Below are positions 34,016 to 42,689 of a stretch of DNA of 64,000 bases, piece by piece; the first letter of the stretch is position 1, and every line of letters begins with the position of its first letter. A program made the translations under genes and the position numbers. The DNA is from Methylomonas sp. LL1 (lineage in GTDB: Bacteria > Pseudomonadota > Gammaproteobacteria > Methylococcales > Methylomonadaceae): assembly GCF_015711015.1 (NCBI RefSeq), contig NZ_CP064653.1, forward strand, positions 4,526,001 through 4,590,000. Direction: 5' to 3'. The notes below the pieces were generated by a model. It saw only the letters and a list, made by a program, of their open reading frames with translations. It was not told the DNA's origin and made no database searches.

Positions 34016-36814
34016 TTGACTCCCCGCTTTCCACCGATACACTTGGGCGCGCCTGGCGAAGAGATCAGTAAAAAAGATCTGCATGCGGTTTCTCAGCGTT
34101 TCAAAAATTTCAATCAGAGCCGCCTGCAACGGATGCGAGATTTGCTGCAGAAAAGGCAGCATGATTTTTTGAATTTATTGCCTTTGCTATTCCATCAAAA
34201 TCACCCGTTGTTACCGGGCTTTGTATCTCTGGAAACACCGGCCGGAATACCCGATTATATACCCAGCAAACAGGCTATCGATACGGCCAAGCAGTTTTCC
34301 AAGGGATTTGTATATAAACGCAAGGCTCTTAGGAATTACCCAATACACGGTATTTTTTTAATGGGTAGCGTTGCTAGCATGGCGTTCTCCAAGGAAAGTG
34401 ATATTGATATTTGGCTGTGCCATGGGCCCAATTTATCGGCTACCGAGTTGGATGAGCTAACACAGAAAACCGAGCTGGTTGAAAAATGGGCATTATCGTT
34501 AAAGCTCGAAGTACATTTTTTTCTGTTGGATAGCGAACAATTCAAAAGAGGCGAAAACGCTCCGTTGTCCGCCGAAAGCAGTGGCGAGACTCAGCATTAT
34601 TTGCTGTTGGAAGAGTTTTACCGTACCTCGGTCTATATCGCCGGGCGGGTGCCGGTCTGGTGGTTGGTGCCACCGCATCAGGAAAAAAACTACCCGCAAT
34701 ATGTAGCGCATTTGTTGGAAAATCGATTCATCTCCGAATCGGAAGTATTGGATTTTGGTGGTCTGCAAGATATTCCCCTGTCGGAGTTTGTCAGTGCCAC
34801 GCTTTGGCATATTTATAAATCGTTGAGTTCGCCGCATAAGGCACTATTAAAGTTATTTTTAATGGAAAGTTATGCGGTTGAGTTTCCCGCGCCGCAATGG
34901 TTGTGTTTGTCGATGAAACAAGCCATTTATCGGGGGGATTTCAGCGTCGATACTCTCGATCCTTATTTGTTGATATATAACAAGGTTGACGACTATTTGC
35001 GCCAAGCCGGCTCGAAACATCGGCTTAATTTGGCTAGGGAATGCTTTCAGATCAAAATCATGGGTATTACCGCCGCGTCATTGGATAGCAATGTGCGTCA
35101 GTTACATGATGATTTCATGGGCATGATCGCCCAACGCTGGCAATGGCCGGAGGATTTGCTGGATAGTTTGACTAGCCAGAAATATTGGGATATCAAAAAA
35201 GCCAGCACTGAGCATAATGTGATTCGCGATCAGCTTCAGCAATGTTTGCGGATTATTTTAAAAATCACCGGCAACCCGATCGATCATCCCGATCAAAACG
35301 ATGATTTGAAGCTGTTGAGTCGCAAACTGAGGGCTTTTCTGGATTTGCGTCCGGGTAAAGTCGAGGTGTTGACCACTCGGAGCATGGTGTACGCCAAGCC
35401 TGAAATCTGGTCGATTGTGGAAATATCGCCGACCGATTCGCCGACAATTTGGTGTTTATATGATGGCCGAGTATCCTCCTCATCGGTGCGTCCCGAGATG
35501 GCGATCAAGCAAGGCGACAATCTGTTGGAGCTGTTGTGTTGGGCGGTAGTCAATGGCCTGTACCGTAAAGATATCAATCTGCAGTTGCATAGCCAAAGCA
35601 TGAATATACCCGATAGTGATTTGGGTCGGTTACTGGCGGAATTGCACGCTTTTTTATCAAAATACCTACCAAACAAAGAAACCGGACTGGAGGTTTATGC
35701 GCAACCCAACCGGTTGTTGGCGTCGTTGTTGCTAGTGAATTGGGGCGAGGTGTTGTCGATAGATGCCAATCAGCAACAATTTATGATGAGCGAGCGCTCC
35801 GATCCGTTGAGTTATGGCGAGGGCCGGCATTGTTTTGTTCAGAGTATCCAGAAACTGTCGGTTTCGCATTGGGGGGAAGTCACCTTGCAGCATTACTTGG
35901 GGCTGGAAGGTATTTTTGCTTGTCTGACCGAAATCTTCAATCAAACCGCCAGGCCATTGTCGATCGATAGATTACAGGTCATTTGTTATACCCGAGGCAG
36001 AGGGCGCAGCATTGCACTAAGAATAGAAACCATCTTTAATCGATTACTGGCTTGTTTTGCCGATCAGCCGTTGCGGAACGTGAGCCGCTATCTGTTGGCG
36101 GCCGGTAATGGATATTGCTGTTTTAAATTTCAGAATAAGGCCCTAGGTTTTTATTTTCTGGAAAACAATAATCAGCTATTACAGGAGTTATCCAGTCCGC
36201 AGGCCCAGTTTTCGCCGGTGGTTTTCGATGACTATGTGTTGGAGCAAACCTATATTCCGTTTTTGTATAAACATAATCTGGCCGATATTCTGCAGATTTT
36301 TTACCATGCCACCGGTAAGCATGTGGCGGTCTATGTCCTTGACGAGAAAGGGGCATTGTTCGTACGCCAGCATGCGGGAGCTAATCCGCAGCATATATTG
36401 ATACATTATTGCGTGTTTATCAAAACGCTCCAACTCGAGGCAAAATTGCCCGAGGCATTGACGATCAGATGCTACGAAATTCAAAAGAATTCCACTGGCG
36501 TGGTGTCCTGTCAGACTGTTCAGGTTAAACAAGGCACGAGTGTGCTGGACTTGCGGGTACGCATCGTTGCCGACCGCTCGGAAGGGGTTGCGGTGTATTG
36601 CAATGAGCGCAAATTTGCCATCGTCGATAGTGAGTCCTATCGGGCGGTAAAAAACCACATACTGTCTTTCAGAAAAAGTCACGAGGATTACCCGTTTCAT
36701 ATCACCGAAATCGATGTGCCTTGCCAATTGCTGGGTATTAATGATTTTGATCATGCGCAAAGTGTGCACTACCTCAATTACAAGCAAAAAATTGAAGAAA
36801 AATTAAATATTTAA
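34016..36814 (+). CDS. cyaA: Class I adenylate cyclase
   Basis: A 932-residue cytosolic enzyme making cAMP from ATP. The catalytic motif 'MGSVASMAFSKESDIDIWLCH' (about residues 116-136, here split as G-S-x-A-S and S-D-I-D-I-W) is diagnostic of the enterobacterial-type class, and the full length fits the two-domain family (catalytic plus regulatory half). The start is TTG 34016 with AGGA six bases upstream; the next in-frame ATG would cut conserved sequence. It could feed the cyclic-nucleotide-binding protein at 2075 or a Crp elsewhere. Its neighbours, a phosphatase and an EF-hand-like protein, do not suggest a special role. Confidence 0.92.
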   Translation: MTPRFPPIHLGAPGEEISKKDLHAVSQRFKNFNQSRLQRMRDLLQKRQHDFLNLLPLLFHQNHPLLPGFVSLETPAGIPDYIPSKQAIDTAKQFSKGFVYKRKALRNYPIHGIFLMGSVASMAFSKESDIDIWLCHGPNLSATELDELTQKTELVEKWALSLKLEVHFFLLDSEQFKRGENAPLSAESSGETQHYLLLEEFYRTSVYIAGRVPVWWLVPPHQEKNYPQYVAHLLENRFISESEVLDFGGLQDIPLSEFVSATLWHIYKSLSSPHKALLKLFLMESYAVEFPAPQWLCLSMKQAIYRGDFSVDTLDPYLLIYNKVDDYLRQAGSKHRLNLARECFQIKIMGITAASLDSNVRQLHDDFMGMIAQRWQWPEDLLDSLTSQKYWDIKKASTEHNVIRDQLQQCLRIILKITGNPIDHPDQNDDLKLLSRKLRAFLDLRPGKVEVLTTRSMVYAKPEIWSIVEISPTDSPTIWCLYDGRVSSSSVRPEMAIKQGDNLLELLCWAVVNGLYRKDINLQLHSQSMNIPDSDLGRLLAELHAFLSKYLPNKETGLEVYAQPNRLLASLLLVNWGEVLSIDANQQQFMMSERSDPLSYGEGRHCFVQSIQKLSVSHWGEVTLQHYLGLEGIFACLTEIFNQTARPLSIDRLQVICYTRGRGRSIALRIETIFNRLLACFADQPLRNVSRYLLAAGNGYCCFKFQNKALGFYFLENNNQLLQELSSPQAQFSPVVFDDYVLEQTYIPFLYKHNLADILQIFYHATGKHVAVYVLDEKGALFVRQHAGANPQHILIHYCVFIKTLQLEAKLPEALTIRCYEIQKNSTGVVSCQTVQVKQGTSVLDLRVRIVADRSEGVAVYCNERKFAIVDSESYRAVKNHILSFRKSHEDYPFHITEIDVPCQLLGINDFDHAQSVHYLNYKQKIEEKLNI

Positions 36815-36871
36815 ACTTAAGGGTCGGCGGCCGATAAAGTTAGGTATAAACAAACCTAGGAGGGCATTATC

Positions 36872-37900
36872 ATGATTGTCGACAACGCCACCATCAAAAT
36901 GCATGCTGGTCATCATCAGCAGCAAAAAAGCAGCCGCACCGAATCCTTGAAAGTTTGGCAAAATCGGCCTGAACCTTCGGTATCGCGGCTTCCCAAAGAC
37001 AGTTTAAAGTTAAGTGATGCCGCTAAAGCCAGTGGTACACAAAAAACCGAGCTGGATTTAGAACAGCAGCCCGATGCGTTTCAATCCTTAGCCATGCAAA
37101 TCATTCGGCGCATGGTCGAGGAAATGACCGGGCAAAAACTGAAATTATTTTCACCACATGACTTGCAAGGTACCGTGGATGAAATAAGTTATCAGGAGCC
37201 CCAGCAGCCACCCGCGCGGCAACAAGACAGTGGCGCGGGATTGGTCTACGAGCAGACTTTGTCTTATGCCGAAAGTGAAACCACGACGTTTAGCGCCGAA
37301 GGTACCATCAACACAAAGGATGGAAAAAGCGTGGATTTTTCCGTATCGTTGTCAATGAGTAGAAGTTTTTATACCGAATCCAGCCTTAGCGTCCGCGTCG
37401 GCGATGCCGCCAAAACCGACCCGTTGGTAGTCAATTTTGATGGTAATGCGGCGGAATTGACCAGCACATTGTTCCAGTTCGATATCGACGCCGATGGCAG
37501 TCTGGATCAGATTGCCACGCTAAAGTCCAATAGCGGCATGCTGGCGCTTGATAAAAACCAGGATGGCAAGGTGAATGACGGTTCCGAACTGTTTGGCCCC
37601 AAAACCGGCGATGGTTTTGCGGAATTGGCAGCTTACGATGAGGATAACAATCAGTTTATCGACGAAGCAGATTCGATTTATCAACAGTTGAGGATCTGGC
37701 AACGCCACGAAGATGGGTCAGAGCAGTTAGTGGCGCTGGGTGAAAAAAATATTGGTGCGATTTATCTGGGCCATGTCACTACGCCGTTTCAACTCAAGAC
37801 GGACGATAACCGCTCCTTGGGCGAGGTCGCAAGTAGCGGCGTTTATGTTAGCGAGCAAGGTGCGGTCGGCACCATACAGCAGATAAATTTTACCGCATGA
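36872..37900 (+). CDS. EF-hand-like calcium-binding protein of unknown function
   Basis: A 342-residue protein without a signal peptide. The first ~110 residues are polar and include 'KDSLKLSDAAKASG' and 'QIIRRMVEEMTGQKLKLF'. Residues ~200-275 carry three calcium-loop-like runs: 'FDIDADGSLDQ', 'LDKNQDGKVNDGSELFG' and 'YDEDNNQFIDEADSIYQQL', the type that occurs in large RTX and VCBS proteins. Here they stand in a small separate protein. The ribosome site AGGAGG is strong. It lies between cyaA and a PilZ gene; function unknown. Confidence 0.65.
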   Translation: MIVDNATIKMHAGHHQQQKSSRTESLKVWQNRPEPSVSRLPKDSLKLSDAAKASGTQKTELDLEQQPDAFQSLAMQIIRRMVEEMTGQKLKLFSPHDLQGTVDEISYQEPQQPPARQQDSGAGLVYEQTLSYAESETTTFSAEGTINTKDGKSVDFSVSLSMSRSFYTESSLSVRVGDAAKTDPLVVNFDGNAAELTSTLFQFDIDADGSLDQIATLKSNSGMLALDKNQDGKVNDGSELFGPKTGDGFAELAAYDEDNNQFIDEADSIYQQLRIWQRHEDGSEQLVALGEKNIGAIYLGHVTTPFQLKTDDNRSLGEVASSGVYVSEQGAVGTIQQINFTA

Positions 37901-37945
37901 GGGATTCTGCCTATACTCACGGCAATTGTTCTATGGAGCCTGACA

Positions 37946-38308
37946 GTGGAAGCCGATAAACGCAGTCACAAACGATTTAATCCCGAGGGACTTGCCGCAC
38001 ACATTATTATTGATCCGCCGCCGCCGGACGAGGAAATTATCATCGACGGCCTGGTGGTCGATATGAGTTATAGCGGTATCAAAATCAGATTGCAGCATCC
38101 ATTGGGGCATGAAGTATTGGAAGCCGAGCTCAGAATTTCCATCGTGTTACCGGAGTCCGGGGTGCCGGTTTCGATACATGGAATGATCAAGCATGTGCAG
38201 GAGCAGCATGAATGCGGCTTGCAATATGCCGATCGGCATAGCGAGGACGAACTGGATAGCTTGATGTTTGAATGCGTCAAATATGCTCCCTGTTTGAATG
38301 AGGAATGA
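37946..38308 (+). CDS. PilZ domain protein (c-di-GMP receptor)
   Basis: A 120-residue single-domain protein. The c-di-GMP binding residues are all in place: RxxxR in 'KRSHKRFNPEG' (Arg 6 and 10) and D/NxSxxG in 'VVDMSYSGIKI'. The rest, 'LPESGVPVSIHGMIKHVQEQHECGLQYAD', is the usual PilZ barrel. The GTG start has GGAG seven bases upstream. It could act on EPS synthesis or motility; the HD-GYP protein at 47946 in this window would degrade its ligand. Confidence 0.85.
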   Translation: MEADKRSHKRFNPEGLAAHIIIDPPPPDEEIIIDGLVVDMSYSGIKIRLQHPLGHEVLEAELRISIVLPESGVPVSIHGMIKHVQEQHECGLQYADRHSEDELDSLMFECVKYAPCLNEE

Positions 38309-38315
38309 CGCTGAT

Positions 38316-38513
38316 ATGTACGAGTCGATAAAAGCCGGTTTCGCCCGGTTACAGGCACTCTGGCGTAATTTGAATGGTGACACGGATTATCAGCGTTATC
38401 TTGAGCATTGGCATAGTCATCATGTGTCCGAACAGGTTCAACCACTTAACCGGAAGGCTTTTTTCGCGGCGGAAACACAGAGGAAGTGGAACGGCGTCAA
38501 ACGTTGTTGCTAG
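38316..38513 (+). CDS. YbdD/YjiX family small protein
   Basis: A 65-residue protein matching the YbdD/YjiX (DUF466) family: 'DYQRYLEHWHSHHVSEQ' in the centre, 'PLNRKAFFAAETQRKW' and the terminal '...RCC' pair of cysteines. In enterobacteria these small proteins are encoded next to the CstA/BtsT peptide or pyruvate transporters; no such transporter is present here. AGGA lies 11 bases before ATG 38316, rather far; ATG 38298 would overlap the PilZ stop without a ribosome site. It meets the antiporter gene tail to tail with a four-base overlap. Confidence 0.75.
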   Translation: MYESIKAGFARLQALWRNLNGDTDYQRYLEHWHSHHVSEQVQPLNRKAFFAAETQRKWNGVKRCC

Positions 38514-40048
38514 TCCGCTTCCAGCATCTGCTTGGCCATCTGATTACCGGCTTCGATCAACGGATGAATCACAAAGCTTGCGCCCAAGCGCATCAGTTCT
38601 TCTTGTTCGTCGTTGTAATAACAGATGGCGCCGATTTTGCCCCGGAAGCCCCGATTTCTGAGCTGGGTGACCGAAGAGCATCTCAAATCAAAATCCGGCA
38701 GAGTTAAAATCACACCTTTTATCCTATCCAGCGGTAAACCGCTCCATAACTCGCTATCTTCCGAATCGCCATAGACCACGCGGCGATTATGCGCCAGATG
38801 CATTTCCACCACGGTGGGATCGGCATCGAAGCCGACTATCCGTTTATCTTGTCCGTGTAAGGCCATGTAAGCCGAAACCCCGGTGCGTCCCATGCCCACG
38901 ATTAGCCATTCGGCCACGCCAAGCGACTCAGGGATGCGGTCCGGATGAGGCTGCCTCCTTTTGCGCTCGAAGCGGGTCAATACCGGTTCTAGCCAGGAAA
39001 ACAAGATGTGCGAATACCGGTTCAACGGTGCGGCGACGGCTAGGGAGCCCGCGACTGCCAGGCTGATAATGGCTTTCCATTCCGGCGCCAACAGGCCGGA
39101 ATTGACCACGGCTTCGGTGGTGATCAAGGCGAATTCACTGTATGTCGTTAATGCCAGCGAAGAGACGAAAGCGGTGCGGGCGCGTAAACCGGCCATGATG
39201 AACAATAAAAAAAACAACCCGCCTTGTAGCGGCAACCAGGCTAGCAGAGCCAGCGCGGTTAACGCTTGTTGTCGATTGGGTAGTTCGGTCAGGCCGATTT
39301 GCAGAAAGAATGCGACTAGAAAAAGTTCTTTCAAACTCCATAATTTGTGGGCAATATCTTCGGTTTTGCCGTGTCCTCCCAGCATCACGCCGGTCAGTAA
39401 CGCACCGATGTCCGCCGAAATGCCCAAGTGCTCGGCGAATACGCCTCCGGCTAGCGCCATCGTGACACCCAATAGCAGTTTCAGTTCCTGGTCGCGGCTG
39501 ATTTCCAGCAATCGATGGGCGATGGGGCGCAGAAACGGTATCAGCAATAATTCCAGTGCCCATGGCGTGGGGTGGCTGCCCTCGGCATAGGCCAGCAGCG
39601 CAATGGCGATCAAATCCTGCAAGATCAAAATACTGAGCACATCCCGGCCATGAAACGACGATAGTTCGCCGTTGTCTTCCAATACCTTGATCGCCAGCAC
39701 GGTGCTGGAAAATCCCAGGCTTACTCCCAGAACCAAGCCGCCGGTAATATGTTGGCCGAGCCAGAAAAACATCAGCGCCGAAACGCCGGTGACGATCAGC
39801 AAGTGCCAGCCACCGACGCTCAGCACTTCGCTGCGTATCAGCGAACTGGGCTTGATCTTTAGCCCTACCGTGAACAACAGTAATTCGATACCGATGTCGG
39901 CGATATGCGGTAGGGCGGTCAGCGGGCCGAAACCGCTGGCATACAAAACATAGCCGGCAATCAGATAGCCTACCAGGGGTGGAAACATCAAGCGGCTGGC
40001 CAGTAAACCCATTAAATAGGCGGTGCCGATCCAGACTAATTCAATCAT
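38510..40048 (-). CDS. KefB-type monovalent cation:proton antiporter
   Basis: A 512-residue membrane protein: CPA2 Na+/H+-exchanger domain with about a dozen hydrophobic segments in the first ~380 residues ('IADIGIELLLFTVGLKI', 'LVLGVSLGFSSTVLAIKVLED', 'VFAEHLGISADIGALLTGVMLGG'), then a TrkA-N nucleotide-binding domain 'LIVGMGRTGVSAYMAL ... IVGFDADP' with the Rossmann GxGxxG. No TrkA-C domain follows. It probably exports K+ under redox or pH control. Leftward; the 256-base gap to the next leftward gene upstream holds the dispersed repeat. Confidence 0.88.
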   Translation of the reverse strand: MIELVWIGTAYLMGLLASRLMFPPLVGYLIAGYVLYASGFGPLTALPHIADIGIELLLFTVGLKIKPSSLIRSEVLSVGGWHLLIVTGVSALMFFWLGQHITGGLVLGVSLGFSSTVLAIKVLEDNGELSSFHGRDVLSILILQDLIAIALLAYAEGSHPTPWALELLLIPFLRPIAHRLLEISRDQELKLLLGVTMALAGGVFAEHLGISADIGALLTGVMLGGHGKTEDIAHKLWSLKELFLVAFFLQIGLTELPNRQQALTALALLAWLPLQGGLFFLLFIMAGLRARTAFVSSLALTTYSEFALITTEAVVNSGLLAPEWKAIISLAVAGSLAVAAPLNRYSHILFSWLEPVLTRFERKRRQPHPDRIPESLGVAEWLIVGMGRTGVSAYMALHGQDKRIVGFDADPTVVEMHLAHNRRVVYGDSEDSELWSGLPLDRIKGVILTLPDFDLRCSSVTQLRNRGFRGKIGAICYYNDEQEELMRLGASFVIHPLIEAGNQMAKQMLEAD

Positions 40049-40080
40049 GCATGGATAACCTGTTTCCTTGAAAACAATCT

Positions 40081-40255
40081 AACGAGCATGCTGGCTCAGC
40101 ATCGTCCCGGTCCATATAAGTAGCGCACCTATGCGCGGCTGCTTGCCGGACAGGACGCCGTGAATACGTCCATGTAGGCTCCGACGGCGATCCTTGCCGC
40201 CGACGCCTGCCCAACAAGCAACCAAGCCCCTACCATTTTTTACTTTCAGAATAAA
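40081..40255. repeat. Dispersed intergenic repeat, copy 1
   Basis: About 175 bases between the antiporter and aguB genes match, with gaps, the gap after clpV at 58691-58853. The most conserved part is CTTGCCGCCGACGCCTGCCC followed by AACAAGCAAC (40193-40222) and then a downstream TTTTTTACTTTCAGA-TAAA tail in both. Near its centre the ends GCTGCTTG and CAAGCAAC can pair (7 of 8). No protein is supported in it; open frames in it have no conserved counterpart. Confidence 0.8.
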
Positions 40256-40304
40256 CAAACGCTGACCAAGCATGATAAGAGCTTGGACGTGAGATAAGTC
40301 GCCG

Positions 40305-41189
40305 TTAGTCGATATAGCGCTTTACCAAATTGCCGTAGTCATCGATACGCCGGTCACGCAAAAAAGGCCAGATGCGCCGTACCTGTTCGCTCCGGTTCGG
40401 ATCGAGAGTGGTAATTAGCAAAGTGTCCTGTTGATCGTCGGCATGGGTCAAAAATTCGCCTTGCGGCCCGGCGATGAAGCTATTACCCCAGAACTGGATG
40501 CCGTTTGCGTGATCCGGCGCGGCTTCAAAACCGATGCGATTGCAGGCAATCAGCGGGATGCCGTTGGCGACGGCGTGGCCTCGTTGCACGGTTATCCAGG
40601 CATCGAGTTGCCGTTGTTTTTCGTCCTGTTCATCGTCGGGATTCCAACCGATCGCGGTGGGATAAATCAACAAATCCGCGCCCGCCAAAGCCATCAGACG
40701 GGCGGCTTCCGGATACCATTGATCCCAGCAGATCAACACGCCGAGCTTGCCGATCGAGGTCTGGATTGGGGTAAAGCCCAGATCGCCGGGGGTAAAGTAA
40801 AATTTTTCGTAAAAACCGGGGTCGTCCGGAATGTGCATTTTGCGGAAGGTGCCGGCGATGCCTCCGTCCTTGTCGAACACCACCGCCGTGTTGTGATGCA
40901 GCCCCGGCGCGCGTTTTTCGAAGATGGTCGAGACAATGACAACCTTGTTGGTTTTGGCGACTGCGCTCAAAGTCTCGCAGGTCGGGCCGGGGATGGCTTG
41001 AGCCATATCGAAACAATCGGTGTCTTCGCTTTGGCAAAAATAATGATCCAGATGCAGTTCCGGTAACACCACCAGATCGGCATTCTGTTTCGCGGCTTGT
41101 TCGATTTGGCTGATCGAGTAGGCCAGATTGGTTTCCCGGCCGCGATTGCAAGGTTGTTGGACGGCGCAGGCAATAATGGATTTTTTCAT
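40305..41189 (-). CDS. aguB: N-carbamoylputrescine amidase
   Basis: A 294-residue carbon-nitrogen hydrolase producing putrescine from N-carbamoylputrescine. The catalytic triad is visible: Glu in 'VVLPELHLDHYF', Lys in 'FRKMHIPDDPGFYEKFYFTPGD', and Cys in 'LGVLICWDQWYPEAARLMALAGADLL'. The sequence and length fit AguB closely. It lies 90 bases downstream of aguA in the same direction, so the two probably form one polyamine-synthesis operon. Confidence 0.93.
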   Translation of the reverse strand: MKKSIIACAVQQPCNRGRETNLAYSISQIEQAAKQNADLVVLPELHLDHYFCQSEDTDCFDMAQAIPGPTCETLSAVAKTNKVVIVSTIFEKRAPGLHHNTAVVFDKDGGIAGTFRKMHIPDDPGFYEKFYFTPGDLGFTPIQTSIGKLGVLICWDQWYPEAARLMALAGADLLIYPTAIGWNPDDEQDEKQRQLDAWITVQRGHAVANGIPLIACNRIGFEAAPDHANGIQFWGNSFIAGPQGEFLTHADDQQDTLLITTLDPNRSEQVRRIWPFLRDRRIDDYGNLVKRYID

Positions 41190-41279
41190 AGACTAGTCAT
41201 GGTTTTAATCGCTGAAAGACGCAAGGGCTATGGCAACGCACTGGCTAATTAGCCGGATTAACGCGCTGCAACTTGCGCC

Positions 41280-42311
41280 CTATATGTTTAAAGTTACAAA
41301 TTCAGGGATTTGCATGCTGGCGCAATGCAAACTGCCGTATTGGTGCACCAGCGGCCGGCAGGGCGTGGCGATGATTTGGCGTTCGGGAAAGCATTTTGTC
41401 AGGCGTTCCAAGGCCACGGCATCCATGGGGTCGTCGTATACCGGTACCAGCACTGCGTCGTTGATAATCAGGAAGTTGGAATAATTGGCCGGCAGACGCT
41501 GGCCTTGTTCGTCGGCAATCGGTTTCGGCAAGGGTAGGGCGACCAGACGATACGGTTCGCCAGCTTCGGTTTTAAAAGCCTTTAACTGCGCTTCCATGTT
41601 TTTCAGGCTTTGATAGTGCGGATCGTCCAGGTCGTCGCAACTGGTATAGGCGATGGTATTGGCATCGCAGAAGCGGGCTAGGGTGTCGATGTGGGCATCG
41701 GTATCGTCGCCGGCCAGATTATCCTGCTCGACCCATAAAATGCGTTTGGCGCCCAGGTAGTTCTTCAACTGGCTGGCGATGGCCTGTTCCGATAAATCCG
41801 GATTGCGGTTGGGATTGAACAGGCAGTTCTTGGTGGTCATGATGGTACCGTGACCATCGGATTCAACGCTGCCGCCTTCCAATACCAGATCCAAGGTCGC
41901 GGTCGGGTGACCCTTGAAAATCGGGTTGGCGAACAAGGCCAGATTCAAGGCATTATCGGCCGCGTGCGGGTATTTATTGCCCCAACCGTTAAAGCGGAAA
42001 TTCAGCAATTGCAACTTGGCTTTCGGATGCAGCCATTCCACCGACAAAAATACCGTGTCACGCAGCCAGATGTCGTTGTAATCGGCCTGAACGAAATGAA
42101 TCCGTTCGATATGGTTTAACAACGATTGAATGTGCTGCTGATGTTCGCCGTTTTTACAAACGATGATCAACGGCTGAAAGCGGCTGATGGTAGTGGCGAT
42201 GAAATGATAGGAGTCTTCGACGGCGGGCAGATTGGTAAAGTCGCCGCTAGGGTGCGGCCAAGCAATAACAACGCTGGATTGCGGTTCCCATTCGGCTGGA
42301 AAACGGATCAT
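41280..42311 (-). CDS. aguA: Agmatine deiminase
   Basis: A 343-residue pentein-fold enzyme turning agmatine into N-carbamoylputrescine. Motifs: 'FPAEWEPQSSVVIAWPH' at the N-terminus, 'WLRDTVFLSVEW', 'LDLVLEGGSVESDGHGT', 'GDDTDAHIDTLARF' and the nucleophilic Cys near the C-terminus in 'QYGSLHCASMQIP'. The start at 42311 has AAGGAG correctly placed; the frame is open further upstream but without a ribosome site. Works with AguB downstream. Confidence 0.93.
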   Translation of the reverse strand: MIRFPAEWEPQSSVVIAWPHPSGDFTNLPAVEDSYHFIATTISRFQPLIIVCKNGEHQQHIQSLLNHIERIHFVQADYNDIWLRDTVFLSVEWLHPKAKLQLLNFRFNGWGNKYPHAADNALNLALFANPIFKGHPTATLDLVLEGGSVESDGHGTIMTTKNCLFNPNRNPDLSEQAIASQLKNYLGAKRILWVEQDNLAGDDTDAHIDTLARFCDANTIAYTSCDDLDDPHYQSLKNMEAQLKAFKTEAGEPYRLVALPLPKPIADEQGQRLPANYSNFLIINDAVLVPVYDDPMDAVALERLTKCFPERQIIATPCRPLVHQYGSLHCASMQIPEFVTLNI

Positions 42312-42494
42312 GGATAACTCCTTAAGCTTGTAGTGAATTTGAAACTGATGCGCTATTGTACCAATGGAGTCTGGCGATTGTTTTGCCGGCTGGAAATTAA
42401 TCGTCGCGCGGCTTAGGTTTTGGGGCTTTTCAACGGGCTTCGTTGACGCTAAAGGCAAAAGCCGACGAAAATAGCGGCCCCGAATATACCCAAA

Positions 42495-42524
42495 TTGACA
42501 GGGAAGACAGGCAGCACTTATAGT
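42495..42524 (+). promoter_or_regulatory. Strong sigma-70 promoter upstream of the EamA transporter gene
   Basis: TTGACA (42495-42500, perfect) and TATAGT (42519-42524, 5/6) are 18 bases apart. Transcription would start near 42531 and give a leader of about 160 bases before the EamA start. The 378-base gap 42312-42689 holds this promoter, a tiny reading frame at 42533 and a small CGCGG/CCGCG hairpin (42628-42643). Confidence 0.65.
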
Positions 42525-42532
42525 GTCCCGGC

Positions 42533-42604
42533 ATGAACGCCTATCAAACTATTTTTTTCAAGCATCTATGGCTGTGGGCCTTGCTCTCCGCCGTGGTGTT
42601 TTAA
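42533..42604 (+). CDS. Possible 23-residue leader peptide before the EamA gene
   Basis: ATG 42533 lies about two bases after the predicted transcription start and opens a 23-codon frame ending TAA at 42604, 'MNAYQTIFFKHLWLWALL...', hydrophobic with two Trp. It has no Shine-Dalgarno and would have to be read as a leaderless message. It may be chance; position directly after the promoter is the only support. Confidence 0.25.
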   Translation: MNAYQTIFFKHLWLWALLSAVVF

Positions 42605-42689
42605 GTTTTCCAAATAACTGAAGCAATCGCGGGTTTTACCGCGTTTGCCGTGATAATCGCCTAAGGCCCGCACTTAACCAGGAGGCCTC

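Noticed and set aside
40079..40273. A 64-codon leftward frame covering the dispersed repeat
   Set aside because: It coincides with the repeat, has no ribosome site, and copy 2 carries gaps that break the frame.
40431..41066. A 211-codon rightward open frame opposite aguB
   Set aside because: It lies wholly antisense to aguB, whose catalytic Glu, Lys and Cys motifs are complete; the frame is a by-product of GC-rich codon use.
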